Source: Reichenbachiella carrageenanivorans
GTDB taxonomy: Bacteria > Bacteroidota > Bacteroidia > Cytophagales > Cyclobacteriaceae
Reading direction: 5' to 3'
DNA: 64,000 nt
Assembly (NCBI RefSeq): GCF_025639805.1
Contig: NZ_CP106735.1
Span: 1,800,001 to 1,864,000 of the forward strand
Numbering within the stretch: position 1 is the first letter of the stretch; each line of letters starts with the position of its first letter. The translations under genes and the position numbers were made by a program. Under the pieces are notes generated by a model that saw only the letters and a program-made list of their open reading frames with translations, was not told the origin of the DNA and did no database searches. This document shows positions 43,777 through 52,685 of the stretch, one piece after another.

Positions 43777-44802
43777 GTGCATTTTCACGACAGCTTCAAC
43801 ATACTGACCAAACTCTCGCCTGCCAAGGCATGGAATGCCACGAAGGTACTGTCGAGTTACTATCGGTCGAAGCATTTGGGGCACTTTGTCAACCCAGCTT
43901 TGCCGCTGAGTATGGCCTTTGAGCCTACTACTTCTTGTAATTTGCGCTGCCCAGAGTGCCCGAGTGGCTTACGATCATTTACCCGCCCTACTGGTATGTT
44001 AGATGTAAATTTTTTCAAAGAAAAAATAGAGGAAGTACAGTCTCACTTGGCGTACCTCACTTTCTATTTTCAAGGCGAACCGTATTTGCACCCTGGATTT
44101 TTAGACATGGTTACCTATGCTGTAAAACACGATATTTATACGGCTACCAGTACCAATGCTCATTATTTAGATCTTGAAAAAGCAGAAGCTACTGTCCGGT
44201 CGGGGCTGGATCGGCTGATTATTTCTATAGATGGCACGAGTCAGGACACATATCAGCAGTATCGTGTGGGAGGGCAGTTAGAAAAGGTATTAGAAGGCAC
44301 TCGAAACATGGTGCATTGGAAGAAAAAACGCAAATCAAAGACACCTCATCTGATTTTCCAGTTTCTGGTAGTAGCACCCAATGAGCACCAGATTGAGGAT
44401 GCTCGACGATTAGCCAAGGAGGTTGGTGTAGACGAGATCCAATTCAAGACAGCGCAGATTTATGACTTTGTAAATGGCTCTGACCTGATGCCAAAAAACG
44501 AAAAATACTCGAGGTATGTACAGCGAGAAAACGGGAAGTACAAACTGAAAAACCCGATGCATAATCAGTGCTGGAAAATGTGGCAGAGCTGTGTGGTTAC
44601 TTGGGATGGTAGAGTCGTTCCTTGCTGTTTCGACAAAGACGCTAAGTATGTGATGGGCAACTGGAATGAACAATCTTTTAGTGACATCTGGTACAGTGCT
44701 CCTTACGAAAATTTCCGAAAAAGCATATTGACCTCTCGTGCGTCGATCGACATTTGTAAAAACTGCTCAGAAGGGCTCAATGTATCTTTGACTGATGGCT
44801 AA
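43777..44802 (+). CDS. Radical SAM/SPASM-domain protein
   Basis: The 341-aa protein has the cluster motif C54-x3-C58-x2-C61 (CNLRCPEC) of a radical SAM enzyme. A core TIM-barrel segment (FYFQGEPYLHP, TSTNAH, IISIDGTSQDTYQQY) follows, and a C-terminal SPASM region with CWKMWQSCVVTWDGRVVPCC and CKNC for auxiliary clusters. SPASM enzymes modify peptides or carbohydrates. No precursor peptide gene is apparent nearby, so the substrate is unknown. The start is a GTG preceded by AGCAG. It overlaps the 2'-5' RNA ligase gene by 8 nt. Confidence 0.9.
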   Translation: MHFHDSFNILTKLSPAKAWNATKVLSSYYRSKHLGHFVNPALPLSMAFEPTTSCNLRCPECPSGLRSFTRPTGMLDVNFFKEKIEEVQSHLAYLTFYFQGEPYLHPGFLDMVTYAVKHDIYTATSTNAHYLDLEKAEATVRSGLDRLIISIDGTSQDTYQQYRVGGQLEKVLEGTRNMVHWKKKRKSKTPHLIFQFLVVAPNEHQIEDARRLAKEVGVDEIQFKTAQIYDFVNGSDLMPKNEKYSRYVQRENGKYKLKNPMHNQCWKMWQSCVVTWDGRVVPCCFDKDAKYVMGNWNEQSFSDIWYSAPYENFRKSILTSRASIDICKNCSEGLNVSLTDG

Positions 44803-45340
44803 ACCCGAATATTCACTTTATTTTTTGGCATTGATTCCAGATGGCGAGATTAAGGAGGAAGTGATGGCTTTCAAACGAGAAGTGGCTGCCAAGTTCAGTT
44901 CTAAAGGAGCGCTTCGTTCACCGCCACACATCACGTTGCACATGCCATTCAAGTGGCGAGCAGATAGAGAAGAAGAGTTGGTTAATAAACTGACGGAGTT
45001 TCGGTATGACGACTATCCTGTTAGGATCACACTAGAGGGGTTCGATTTTTTCGAGCCGAGGGTGGTCTTTGTGGATGTGGTCAAGTCAGAGCCATTGGTT
45101 CGACTGCAAAAGGAGCTGTCAGATTTTATGAGGAGAGCATTGAAGCTTTATAATGCGGACTACAAAGACCGAGGTTTTCACCCGCATATGACGATTGGGT
45201 TTAGGGATTTGAAAAAGGCGATTTTCCCAGAGGCAAAAGCTTACTTTCAAGATCAACTGTATCTGCGAAAATTTGAGATATCCGACATATGCTTACTCAA
45301 GCATAATGGCCAGAGATGGGAAGAGTGGAGGAGATTTTAA
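44795..45340 (+). CDS. 2'-5' RNA ligase family protein
   Basis: The 181-aa protein is a 2H phosphoesterase-fold member with both histidine motifs: PPHITLHMPFKW near residue 44 and HPHMTIGFRDL near 131. The 2H family includes ThpR, which acts on 2'-5' RNA bonds, and cyclic phosphodiesterases. The true substrate is often unknown. The start overlaps the radical SAM gene by 8 nt, which indicates translational coupling and suggests that the two proteins work in one process. Confidence 0.88.
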   Translation: MAKPEYSLYFLALIPDGEIKEEVMAFKREVAAKFSSKGALRSPPHITLHMPFKWRADREEELVNKLTEFRYDDYPVRITLEGFDFFEPRVVFVDVVKSEPLVRLQKELSDFMRRALKLYNADYKDRGFHPHMTIGFRDLKKAIFPEAKAYFQDQLYLRKFEISDICLLKHNGQRWEEWRRF

Positions 45341-45382
45341 GGGAGACTTGGTGAAGGGAAAGCAAGTTGAAAGGTCATGCCG

Positions 45383-45874
45383 TTAGTCAAACACAATTGT
45401 CCCAGACCTTTCCTTGTTATTGAGTTTGAGACTTTTAGTGTCACCTACTTTTTTCATATGTATGATGTTGGTTTGGTCGTCAAAGATTTCCATGAGTATG
45501 GTGTTGGTCACGGTCAGCGATTTTAGTTTTTTTACACTGGAGATCACTTGGTAGCAATACATCACACCGTCATCTTTTTCGGACCCTAGGTATTGGGCGG
45601 TCACGGACTTGCCATCCACCTGATATGACGTCTTGGCGTTCAGGTATTTCCCGATGATTTCATCGAGCTGCTCTGGGGTGGTAGGATTCAGTACATCTAC
45701 CTGTTCGCCAGTCCATTCGGTCAGTCCATTTTCTAGGTCATCCAAAAATATTCGATGAGAAATTTCCACCTGCTTACTCTTGGCATCGTATTCGATATTG
45801 GCTACCGACACATAAAAAGCATGGAGTGGCATACCGCTTATATAATTTATCAGCAATAGAAATAAATAGGTCAT
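45383..45874 (-). CDS. DUF6702-family secreted protein
   Basis: The 163-aa protein has an N-terminal hydrophobic signal (TYLFLLLINYISGMPLHA) and then the DUF6702 pattern HAFYVSVANIEYDAKSKQVE, ISHRIFLDDLENGL and YCYQVISSVKKLKSLTVTNT. It should be periplasmic. In Bacteroidota this family often lies next to a HupE/UreJ-type protein and an M1 peptidase, as here (the two next genes, divergent). The conserved grouping suggests a shared role, perhaps in metal handling, which is inference only. Confidence 0.82.
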   Translation of the reverse strand: MTYLFLLLINYISGMPLHAFYVSVANIEYDAKSKQVEISHRIFLDDLENGLTEWTGEQVDVLNPTTPEQLDEIIGKYLNAKTSYQVDGKSVTAQYLGSEKDDGVMYCYQVISSVKKLKSLTVTNTILMEIFDDQTNIIHMKKVGDTKSLKLNNKERSGTIVFD

Positions 45875-45989
45875 GATTTACTTGTTGTCCATATTAAGTT
45901 TACGGTAGTTAGACAGTATAAGAAAACAAAAATAAGTTATTCTTTACGGTGGCGTTGGTTTTTTGTTTGAGCGGTAGTTTTCAATCCTT

Positions 45990-46574
45990 ATGTCAGATTT
46001 TCAGTTATATTTTTCTTTAGGTAGGGAGCATATTTTGGATGTGAACGGCTACGATCATATCTTATTTGTGATTGCACTGAGTGCGGTGTATTTGGCTACT
46101 GATTGGAAGAAGGTGCTTGTGCTTGTGACGGCGTTTACGATCGGTCATTCGGTCACGCTGGCCATGGTCGCTCTCGATGTTTTTAGGGTCAATTCTAGCG
46201 TGGTGGAATTTTTGATTCCAGTCACCATTTTCATCACTGCCGTCTGCAATATTTGGAAGAGGGATCAATACATCTCCACGGACAGAAGCCGGCTCAATTA
46301 CTATTTTGCTTTGTTTTTTGGACTGATCCATGGGATGGGTTTTTCCAACTACCTCAAGGCTCTTTTAGGAAAAGAGACTTCGATTGTGACACAATTGTTT
46401 GCTTTCAATATTGGCTTGGAAGTAGGTCAGGTGATTATCGTAGTGGGATTTATGGGGCTAGGCTATTTGATGAATAAATACATAAATGTGTCTAGGCGAG
46501 ACTGGATTTTGGCTATTTCTTCCGCAGTAGCGGGCGTGGCCATTACATTGATGATAGACACAAAATTTTGGTAA
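45990..46574 (+). CDS. HupE/UreJ-family membrane protein
   Basis: The 194-aa protein has about six helices and the family signatures: H14 in GREHILDVNGYDHILFV, FTIGHSVTLAM and FGLIHGMGFSNYL, with His residues inside membrane regions that can bind Ni2+ or another metal. HupE and UreJ carry nickel for hydrogenase or urease, but no such enzymes appear in the window, so the true substrate is uncertain. It precedes the M1 peptidase by 17 bp and is probably co-transcribed with it. Confidence 0.87.
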   Translation: MSDFQLYFSLGREHILDVNGYDHILFVIALSAVYLATDWKKVLVLVTAFTIGHSVTLAMVALDVFRVNSSVVEFLIPVTIFITAVCNIWKRDQYISTDRSRLNYYFALFFGLIHGMGFSNYLKALLGKETSIVTQLFAFNIGLEVGQVIIVVGFMGLGYLMNKYINVSRRDWILAISSAVAGVAITLMIDTKFW

Positions 46575-46591
46575 TGATTAATCCAATTAGA

Positions 46592-48823
46592 ATGAAAAGA
46601 AATTTGATATGGGTGCTCATCATGAGCCCAATGTTTGCATTTGCTCAAGGTGAATGGAATCAAAAGTTTGAGCAATTGGGCACTACACTACCCACTGCCA
46701 ATAGCTATAGAAATGCTTCGGGTGCGCCAGGCGTAGATTATTGGCAGCAGCGTGCAGACTATACGATAGCTGCTGAGCTCAACGATGACAATCAGTCGTT
46801 GACTGGCCGTGAGACCGTCACGTACTATAACAATTCTCCAGATAACCTGACCTATCTATGGGTACAGCTAGATCAAAACATGAGAAGCAAGACGTCGGAT
46901 ACGCCATTGGTGGAAGGCAGCGAAATGAAAGAAGCCATGACGGGCAAACAAGTACTGAATATTTCTAGAGACTATGATTTTGATGGTGGTTTTAAAATAT
47001 CAGAAGTGTCTGATGCTGCGGGCAAGCCTTTGAAGCATATGATCAATAAAACCATGATGAGAATAGATTTGCCTAAGTCATTGGCTAATGGAGAGCAGTT
47101 TGTATTTAACATTGCTTGGTCTTATAACGTGCAAGACAGGATGGAACTTGGTGGCCGATCAGGTTATGAGTTTTTTCCTAAGGATGGCAATTATCTATAT
47201 ACCATTGCACAGTGGTTTCCTCGCATGGCCGTATATGATGATGTAGAAGGCTGGCAAAACAAGCAGTTTTTAGGTAGAGGTGAGTTTGCATTAGAGTTTG
47301 GAGACTACAAAGTGCGCTTGACTGTGCCGTCTGATTTTGTGGTGGCTTCTACGGGCGAATTGCAAAATGCTGATCAGGTATTGACCAAGACACAAAAAGC
47401 ACGTTTGGCTGAAGCCAAAAAGACATTTGATAAGCCAGTCATGATCGTGACTGAAGCGGAAGCTCGAAAAGCAGAAGCAACAAAGGCCAAAGGGACGAAA
47501 ACTTGGGAGTATCATGCTGACGATGTGAGGGATTTTGCCTTTGCGGCATCAAGAAAATTCATCTGGGATGCGCAAGCCGTGCAGCTAGAAACTAAAACCC
47601 CAATGGCGATGTCTTATTATCCTAAAGAAGGTAATCCGCTATGGGAAGATGAATCTACTAAAGCCGTAGCTAACACGCTACGTACTTATTCTAAGCACAC
47701 CATAGAGTATCCTTACCCAGTGGCTATTTCAGTGCATACCGCATCGATAGGTATGGAGTACCCGATGATTTGCTTCAATTATGGCAGACCCAACGAGGAC
47801 GGGACTTTTACAGATGCCAAAAAATGGGGCATGATCGGAGTGATTATTCACGAAGTAGGGCACAACTTCTTTCCGATGATTATCAATTCAGACGAACGCC
47901 AGTGGACTTGGATGGATGAGGGGTTGAATACTTTTACACAATCGTTGACAGAAAAAGAATACTATCTAGAAAAGCCATTGAAAAGAGGAGAAGCCAAACT
48001 GATCGTAGATTATATGAAAGGCGATAAAGAAGGCATGAGACCTATCATGACAAACTCAGAGCAAATTTTACAATTTGGGAATAATGCCTACGGGAAGCCA
48101 GCAGCAGCTCTGAGTGTATTGAGAGAAACAGTGATGGGGCCTGAGCTTTTCGATTATGCTTTCAAAACCTATGCAGAGCGATGGGCATTTAAGCACCCTA
48201 GCCCTGCTGACTTTTTCCGTACGATGGAAGATGCCTCTGCGGTAGATTTGGATTGGTTTTGGAAAGGGTGGTTTTATACCACGGACCATGTAGATATTTC
48301 ACTGTCTAAAGTGAAGTGGTACCGAATGGATATTCCTGAAAATGAAGTAGAGAATAAGAGCAAAAAGGCGAAGAAGTCCAAAATTTCTGCAGAAGAGGAA
48401 AATAAAAACTTGATGGACTTTGCAGATGAGGCGGAGGTGTTTACTTACAAGGGAGTGAATGAGGCCGCGGAATCGGCGAGAGCGAGTGAATTTCTTAATC
48501 AAGTCGATGATGCGGCGATCAAGAGTGCCAATGCCAATCGTAATTTCTATGAGTTGACTTTCGAAAACAAGGGTGGATTGGTGATGCCGATTATCATCGA
48601 GTGGACCTACGAAGACGGTACAGTAGAGACGGAATTTTTGCCAGCTGAAATCTGGAAGAAAAATGAAAACGTGGTAACTAAAGTTTTTGCAAAAGAAAAG
48701 AAGGTAACCAATATCGTGATCGATCCGAATGAGGAAACGGCCGATGTAGCTACAGCAAACAATGTATTTCCTCGCGTGGAGGACAATTCTCGATTTGACC
48801 AATTTCAGAAAGGAGCAGAATAA
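46592..48823 (+). CDS. Secreted M1-family metallopeptidase
   Basis: The 743-aa protein has a signal peptide (MKRNLIWVLIMSPMFAFAQ), an N-terminal beta domain, and a gluzincin catalytic domain. The zinc motif is H420-E421-x2-H424 with E443 18 residues on (MDEGLNTF), and the substrate-side motif IGMEYPMICF corresponds to GAMEN. The C-terminal part is beta-rich and charged. Members are aminopeptidases that trim peptides, and this one should act in the periplasm. The ATG at 46592 puts the signal peptide first, although the frame opens slightly earlier, overlapping the HupE/UreJ stop. A terminator follows. Confidence 0.92.
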   Translation: MKRNLIWVLIMSPMFAFAQGEWNQKFEQLGTTLPTANSYRNASGAPGVDYWQQRADYTIAAELNDDNQSLTGRETVTYYNNSPDNLTYLWVQLDQNMRSKTSDTPLVEGSEMKEAMTGKQVLNISRDYDFDGGFKISEVSDAAGKPLKHMINKTMMRIDLPKSLANGEQFVFNIAWSYNVQDRMELGGRSGYEFFPKDGNYLYTIAQWFPRMAVYDDVEGWQNKQFLGRGEFALEFGDYKVRLTVPSDFVVASTGELQNADQVLTKTQKARLAEAKKTFDKPVMIVTEAEARKAEATKAKGTKTWEYHADDVRDFAFAASRKFIWDAQAVQLETKTPMAMSYYPKEGNPLWEDESTKAVANTLRTYSKHTIEYPYPVAISVHTASIGMEYPMICFNYGRPNEDGTFTDAKKWGMIGVIIHEVGHNFFPMIINSDERQWTWMDEGLNTFTQSLTEKEYYLEKPLKRGEAKLIVDYMKGDKEGMRPIMTNSEQILQFGNNAYGKPAAALSVLRETVMGPELFDYAFKTYAERWAFKHPSPADFFRTMEDASAVDLDWFWKGWFYTTDHVDISLSKVKWYRMDIPENEVENKSKKAKKSKISAEEENKNLMDFADEAEVFTYKGVNEAAESARASEFLNQVDDAAIKSANANRNFYELTFENKGGLVMPIIIEWTYEDGTVETEFLPAEIWKKNENVVTKVFAKEKKVTNIVIDPNEETADVATANNVFPRVEDNSRFDQFQKGAE

Positions 48824-48854
48824 TCAAGGTATTGAAAATTTAGGTTAGGTTTTG

Positions 48855-48883
48855 GGTCGCACTGAGGAGTGCGGCCTTTTTTT
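48855..48883 (+). terminator. Terminator after the M1 peptidase
   Basis: GGTCGCACT pairs with AGTGCGGCC (one G-U pair) around GAGG and is followed by seven T residues, starting 32 bp after the stop codon. Confidence 0.9.
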
Positions 48884-48932
48884 AAGTATAAGCCTATCTG
48901 AAAGCTAAAAGTAGGTCAGGGATTTAAATATA

Positions 48933-49006
48933 GATAAGAGAATTCTCTAGCGATGATCGTTTGTTTTTTGAAAAACGATTTTTAATCGAAGAAGAATTCT
49001 CTTATC
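48933..49006. repeat. 74-nt inverted-repeat hairpin between convergent genes
   Basis: Perfect 14-nt arms GATAAGAGAATTCT (48933-48946) and AGAATTCTCTTATC (48993-49006) enclose inner stems CGAT/ATCG and ATCGTTT (48956-48962) / AAACGAT (48973-48979). It lies between the M1 peptidase terminator and the end of the alginate lyase gene. It could terminate the minus-strand lyase transcript or be a remnant of a small mobile repeat. Confidence 0.6.
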
Positions 49007-49068
49007 ATTTTAATGAGAGGTTCCTTTTAGAAACTGCTCTGATTTTAGCCGAAGGTTAGATATTCAAA

Positions 49069-50433
49069 TTAATGAGATACGCTTAGGTTTTTGATTCTGA
49101 CGATACCGTGAGAACCAGTGAAACTTGCGCCTTGCACAGATTGCAGATAGTTGCCCACTTTGAAGTAGTTGCCATCTGTACTCGTGTCCATCGATTGTGA
49201 GAATACTTGAGATCCATTCTTGTAGAGTCTGACCACTCCACCTGAATATTGGATTTTGAAAGTGTACTCAGTATCGAGAGCATACCCACTGATGGTTTTG
49301 CTGCCTCCTTGCACCTCTTCGGTAATGTACCCACTGATTTTGAGACTTACAGCCCCTGAGCTTTGGTCGCTAGATCCGATGAACTGAACTCTGATCAAAT
49401 CATCTACTTCTACGCCATCGTCATTCTCGTCTGGACCATGAATTTGTGCAAAACATAGTACGCCTCCATTATTGTCAGCATCTTTAGGCAACTGATCTAC
49501 TCGTACGGTAAATTCCATAGAGTGAGTGCCACTAGAGCCGTCCCAGCTAGCCAAGTTGCCATTGCTCATTTCGCGTAGCTCTACTCTTGGATTGCCTGAG
49601 TTTGCAGATCCACCCAATCCTCTGTAGCATTTGAAATAGGCCCAAGAACCATCTGTATAGAAGTAATTGCTATTTTCATATGTGCTGAAAGATTCATTGA
49701 GCGAACTCAATACATCGTCGTAATAGGTAGCCGAAGAACTAGGTGTAGCATCGAATCCATTGAGCTTCCAATTGCTAGAGGTAAGGCCAAGGACTTCGCC
49801 AGGCGTATCACCACCAGGAGTTCCTCCTCCTCCTCCGCCGCCAGAGGAAGACCCTACTTCAGTAAAGAACCATTTGAATTTGTCGCTACCATCCCAGCTT
49901 CGCTGCTCAATGTTGCCCCCGTTGGAGGTACTACCACCAGCTACTGCCATAGACTTGCCACTGTCTCGACTTTTTATTCTGTAATAGCCGTCACCTACGC
50001 TGATGATTTGCCATTGCTGATGAGTGGTGCCTTGGTAAGCCCATTGTTGTACGTTGGCTCCGTTGGCGTTGCTGCCGCCAGATACTTCTAGGGATTTACC
50101 ACTATCCACGCCTTTTAGTCTTACATATCCGCCGCTAGTGTTTAGTACTTCAAACTGTCTGTGTGTGCCGCTGGCATTGCCCCATTGCTGGAGATTGGCT
50201 CCATTGGAGTTGCTCTTGTTATGGATGTCCATGTGTAGTCCACTCTTCTTGTTTTGGATATAATAGATTTTATTGGCTGTTGGAGTAGCCTTCTTGGGAG
50301 ACTCAATAGCAGGTAGCTCTTCGTCTAATAGTTCTGCCTCTTCACAGCTCCATAGTAGTGCAGGAGAAAAGAGACCTAATACCATGACATAGGTCAGGTA
50401 TTTTTGAATTGATTTATTAATGTTTAATCGCAT
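49069..50433 (-). CDS. Alginate lyase lipoprotein: RICIN module plus PL7
   Basis: The 454-aa protein has a lipoprotein signal (ALLWSC, Cys30) and a ricin-B-type carbohydrate-binding module (about 54-195) with QQW repeats at 82-84, 129-131 and 139-141. A Gly-rich linker (196-212) and a polysaccharide lyase family 7 domain (about 215-454) follow. The PL7 signatures are present: RVELREM (283-289), QIH (330-332) and YFKVGNY (423-429). It should cleave alginate by beta-elimination at the cell surface or in the periplasm. No SusCD-type genes lie nearby. The region upstream is long and rich in dyads, which suggests regulated expression. Confidence 0.93.
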   Translation of the reverse strand: MRLNINKSIQKYLTYVMVLGLFSPALLWSCEEAELLDEELPAIESPKKATPTANKIYYIQNKKSGLHMDIHNKSNSNGANLQQWGNASGTHRQFEVLNTSGGYVRLKGVDSGKSLEVSGGSNANGANVQQWAYQGTTHQQWQIISVGDGYYRIKSRDSGKSMAVAGGSTSNGGNIEQRSWDGSDKFKWFFTEVGSSSGGGGGGGTPGGDTPGEVLGLTSSNWKLNGFDATPSSSATYYDDVLSSLNESFSTYENSNYFYTDGSWAYFKCYRGLGGSANSGNPRVELREMSNGNLASWDGSSGTHSMEFTVRVDQLPKDADNNGGVLCFAQIHGPDENDDGVEVDDLIRVQFIGSSDQSSGAVSLKISGYITEEVQGGSKTISGYALDTEYTFKIQYSGGVVRLYKNGSQVFSQSMDTSTDGNYFKVGNYLQSVQGASFTGSHGIVRIKNLSVSH

Positions 50434-50468
50434 AATTAGTTGGTTTTGTATTGTATATAGTTAAGTTA

Positions 50469-50529
50469 TTTTGGTCAATCAATTCGGCTAAAATCAATAA
50501 TTGGTAGTCCAATTATATGTTGACCAAAA
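50469..50529. promoter_or_regulatory. Nested inverted repeats in the alginate lyase upstream region
   Basis: TTTTGGTCAA (50469-50478) and TTGACCAAAA (50520-50529) are a perfect 10-bp inverted repeat. They enclose ATAATTGG-TAGT-CCAATTAT (50497-50516), a perfect 8-bp dyad with 4-nt spacer. The position 36-96 bp before the start codon fits an operator, or a structured leader. Confidence 0.5.
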
Positions 50530-50654
50530 ATGAAGTTGCAAAATATTATGCTAAAATCAAACTCTTTTAACGTTATAAAGTGCTGATATTCAATGCGTAA
50601 CAATTACGGTTATTGCCTTTTTTATACTTTTAAGGAAGTTGAAAAAAGGCTGTA

Positions 50655-50682
50655 GCACACAACGGTGTAAGAAATCGGAGCG
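50655..50682. repeat. Possible arm of a Bacteroidota inverted-repeat element
   Basis: The motif CACACAACGGTGTAAGAAAT followed by CGGAGCGG resembles, from memory, conserved arms of inverted-repeat elements found beside orphan genes in this phylum. Only one arm is visible here, so it would be a remnant. Confidence 0.35.
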
Positions 50683-50839
50683 GAATTATTGATTTAATTA
50701 AAGTTTAGGCTTTGTTAAAACCTTTTTTCTGAAAATGAAAAATTGAAGATTTATTCCTTAATAAAAGGAGGTGATTTTTTCAGTTGAGGGTGATTGTCGG
50801 GGAGTATTTTTTTTGGACTGTCGCATATTTTTTTAGCGC

Positions 50840-50875
50840 TTCGTGATAATTTTTTTGAAAAAAAATTATCACGAA
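50840..50875 (-). terminator. Palindromic hairpin, probable terminator of the DoxX-like gene
   Basis: Perfect 17-nt arms (50840-50856 and 50859-50875) with a 2-nt loop include the sequence TTCGTGATAATT and a run of T/A in the stem. It begins 53 bp after the stop codon of the minus-strand DoxX-like gene. Confidence 0.55.
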
Positions 50876-50928
50876 ATATTCCTGCCTCTTAGATCGACTT
50901 TTTTATTTAAAAATGAAAGGAAGATCGA

Positions 50929-52020
50929 CTACTGTACCAAATCTAGTAGTTCTCCATAGTTGGGCACATCATTGTAGTGCCACTTGCCTTTTACTGTGCC
51001 GTCTTGGAGTAGCCATAGCCCAGGGTTGGAACGGGTGATGGTTTTGAGTACCGTGGCATCAGTGTAATAATATGGAATGGCTAGGTTCACCTTCTTTTGA
51101 AAGGTTTCGAAGGTGGTGCCATCCGAAGCGGTGAGTGCATACACTTCTATTTGATCGCCCAAGGCCTGAATCAGCGTATTGATGTCGGTGATACTAGTTT
51201 CGTTGGTTTTTGATACATCGTATAGGATCACAAACAGCTTGTTGCCTGTAAAAACTTCAGCAGTAAAATCCCCATCATCATTCCACACACCAAAATCCGT
51301 AATCTTAGGCGCTGCTTCTGGATTGAGATGATTCATGGCTACAAATTGATAGGATTTGTCTGTAGGGTAATTTTCAAATCGATATTCTTTTCCATCCTTT
51401 TCCATCACATATTCATAGACGAAGTCTTCAGAAGGTTTCATTTCTGTGGGTATATGGTTCCCCACTTTATACGCTCTAAAATCTATAAATGGTAAATGAG
51501 CTACAGCATAAAGTGCCAAGCCTAAAGACAATATAAGTGTAGCGCTTACTATAAAAAAACTTCGTTTTTCTGCCGATTTTGATTGGATATCGTGCTGGCT
51601 CAAATATAAAAACAGAATCATTGCCAGCAGTACAAGGTCTTTGATGAATGACTCCCATGGTGTCAGTTTGATAGCATCGCCAAAACAGCCACAGTCGGTC
51701 ACGCTATTGGTAATCGCCGAAAATCCCGTGAGAGCTGTGAAAAACACAATAATGACAAGCAATGATTTTAAAGTCCAGTTTTGCTTGAAGTTGACCAAAA
51801 GTGCTACGCCTAGTACCACCTCGATTACTACCAAGAAAATAGAAATAGCCAATGAGAAAGGGACTAAATAATGGAAGAAGCCAGCGATATCTAGAGAGAA
51901 GATTTCGAAATATTCTTCCATTTTGATCGCCGTACCTACAGGGTCGTTTACTTTGATTAGGCCCGAGAAAATGAATAACCCTCCTACAAAAAATCTTACT
52001 GCGGTCAATACTAATTTCAT
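50929..52020 (-). CDS. BT_3928-type DoxX/MauE-like membrane protein with thioredoxin-like C-terminus
   Basis: The 363-aa protein has four N-terminal helices of DoxX/MauE type, with GGLFIFSGLIKVNDPVGTAIKM cut here to its key features: FSGLIK and the later CGCFG motif near residue 110. A fifth helix (about 155-175) and a periplasmic C-terminal domain (about 180-363) with thioredoxin-like strand order (KLFVILYDVSKTN, IEVYALTASD, PGLWLLQDGTVKGKWH) follow. The BT_3928 family is known only by sequence. The CGCFG cysteines suggest a redox role. It is the upstream neighbour of the DUF1599 gene on the same strand. Confidence 0.87.
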   Translation of the reverse strand: MKLVLTAVRFFVGGLFIFSGLIKVNDPVGTAIKMEEYFEIFSLDIAGFFHYLVPFSLAISIFLVVIEVVLGVALLVNFKQNWTLKSLLVIIVFFTALTGFSAITNSVTDCGCFGDAIKLTPWESFIKDLVLLAMILFLYLSQHDIQSKSAEKRSFFIVSATLILSLGLALYAVAHLPFIDFRAYKVGNHIPTEMKPSEDFVYEYVMEKDGKEYRFENYPTDKSYQFVAMNHLNPEAAPKITDFGVWNDDGDFTAEVFTGNKLFVILYDVSKTNETSITDINTLIQALGDQIEVYALTASDGTTFETFQKKVNLAIPYYYTDATVLKTITRSNPGLWLLQDGTVKGKWHYNDVPNYGELLDLVQ

Positions 52021-52105
52021 ATGCTAGTCTTTTGGATGTCTAAATTTAACGATGAAAACGTCAGGTGTTCATTTCTCGTTTCTCAATAACAATTTTTTAA
52101 CAAAT

Positions 52106-52654
52106 TTAGCTTTGACCAAAGCCCATTTTTATCAAGCAAAATACAGCGTAGTTGATCATGTCCTGATAGTTGGCATCTACACCTTCAGAGATTAGTGTTT
52201 GGCCTTGGTTGTCTTCTATCTGCTTGGTTCTCAATATTTTCATTAGAATAATGTCAGTCATAGAAGATATCCGCATGTCTCTCCATGCCTCGTCATAGTC
52301 GTGGTTTTTGTTGGCCAATAGTTCACGAGTATCATCAGTAATGGCCGTATACATCGGTTCTAGTTTTTCATAGGGGATTTCCATACCCTCGTCAGCACTC
52401 ATTCGGATTTGCATGATGGCCATGATGCAGTAGTTGATGATCGCCACAAATTCTCCAGCGATATCTTCCTGTATTTTTTGCTCTCCCTTTTCTTGGATAG
52501 ATCGAATTCTTTTGGCTTTAATGAAAATTTGATCAGTAAGTGAAGAAGCTCTCAAAATACGCCAAGCAGTACCGTAATCCTTAGTTTTCTTTTCAAAAAT
52601 ATCTTTACAAGCCTTTATAACTTCTTTATATTCGCCTACCGTTTTTTCTTCCAC
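52106..52654 (-). CDS. DUF1599-family protein
   Basis: The 182-aa protein consists of two DUF1599 repeats, each with KDYGTAWRILRASSLTDQIF- or HDYDEAWRDMRISSMTDIIL-type motifs and a downstream helix containing E-x-x-D/A-N-Y. The pattern is all-alpha and resembles nucleotide pyrophosphatase-like folds, but the activity is unknown. The start is GTG; no ATG is near. In Bacteroidota this gene usually sits divergent from folP, as here, which suggests a link to folate or nucleotide metabolism. Confidence 0.88.
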   Translation of the reverse strand: MEEKTVGEYKEVIKACKDIFEKKTKDYGTAWRILRASSLTDQIFIKAKRIRSIQEKGEQKIQEDIAGEFVAIINYCIMAIMQIRMSADEGMEIPYEKLEPMYTAITDDTRELLANKNHDYDEAWRDMRISSMTDIILMKILRTKQIEDNQGQTLISEGVDANYQDMINYAVFCLIKMGFGQS

Positions 52655-52685
52655 AATGTCGTCTGATTTTATTGAATTGAGCGGC

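Larger units (their letters stand above)
50434..50928. other. Long non-coding region upstream of the alginate lyase
   Basis: The region has 495 bp without a gene. It holds the nested dyads at 50469-50529, a 28-bp block at 50655-50682 that looks like one arm of a common Bacteroidota inverted-repeat element, and a 36-bp palindrome at 50840-50875. AGATCGAC occurs twice near the right end. Confidence 0.6.

Noticed and set aside
43777..44802. Radical SAM gene as part of a RiPP cluster
   Set aside because: No short precursor peptide, transporter or protease gene beside it; the only coupled gene is a 2H phosphoesterase.
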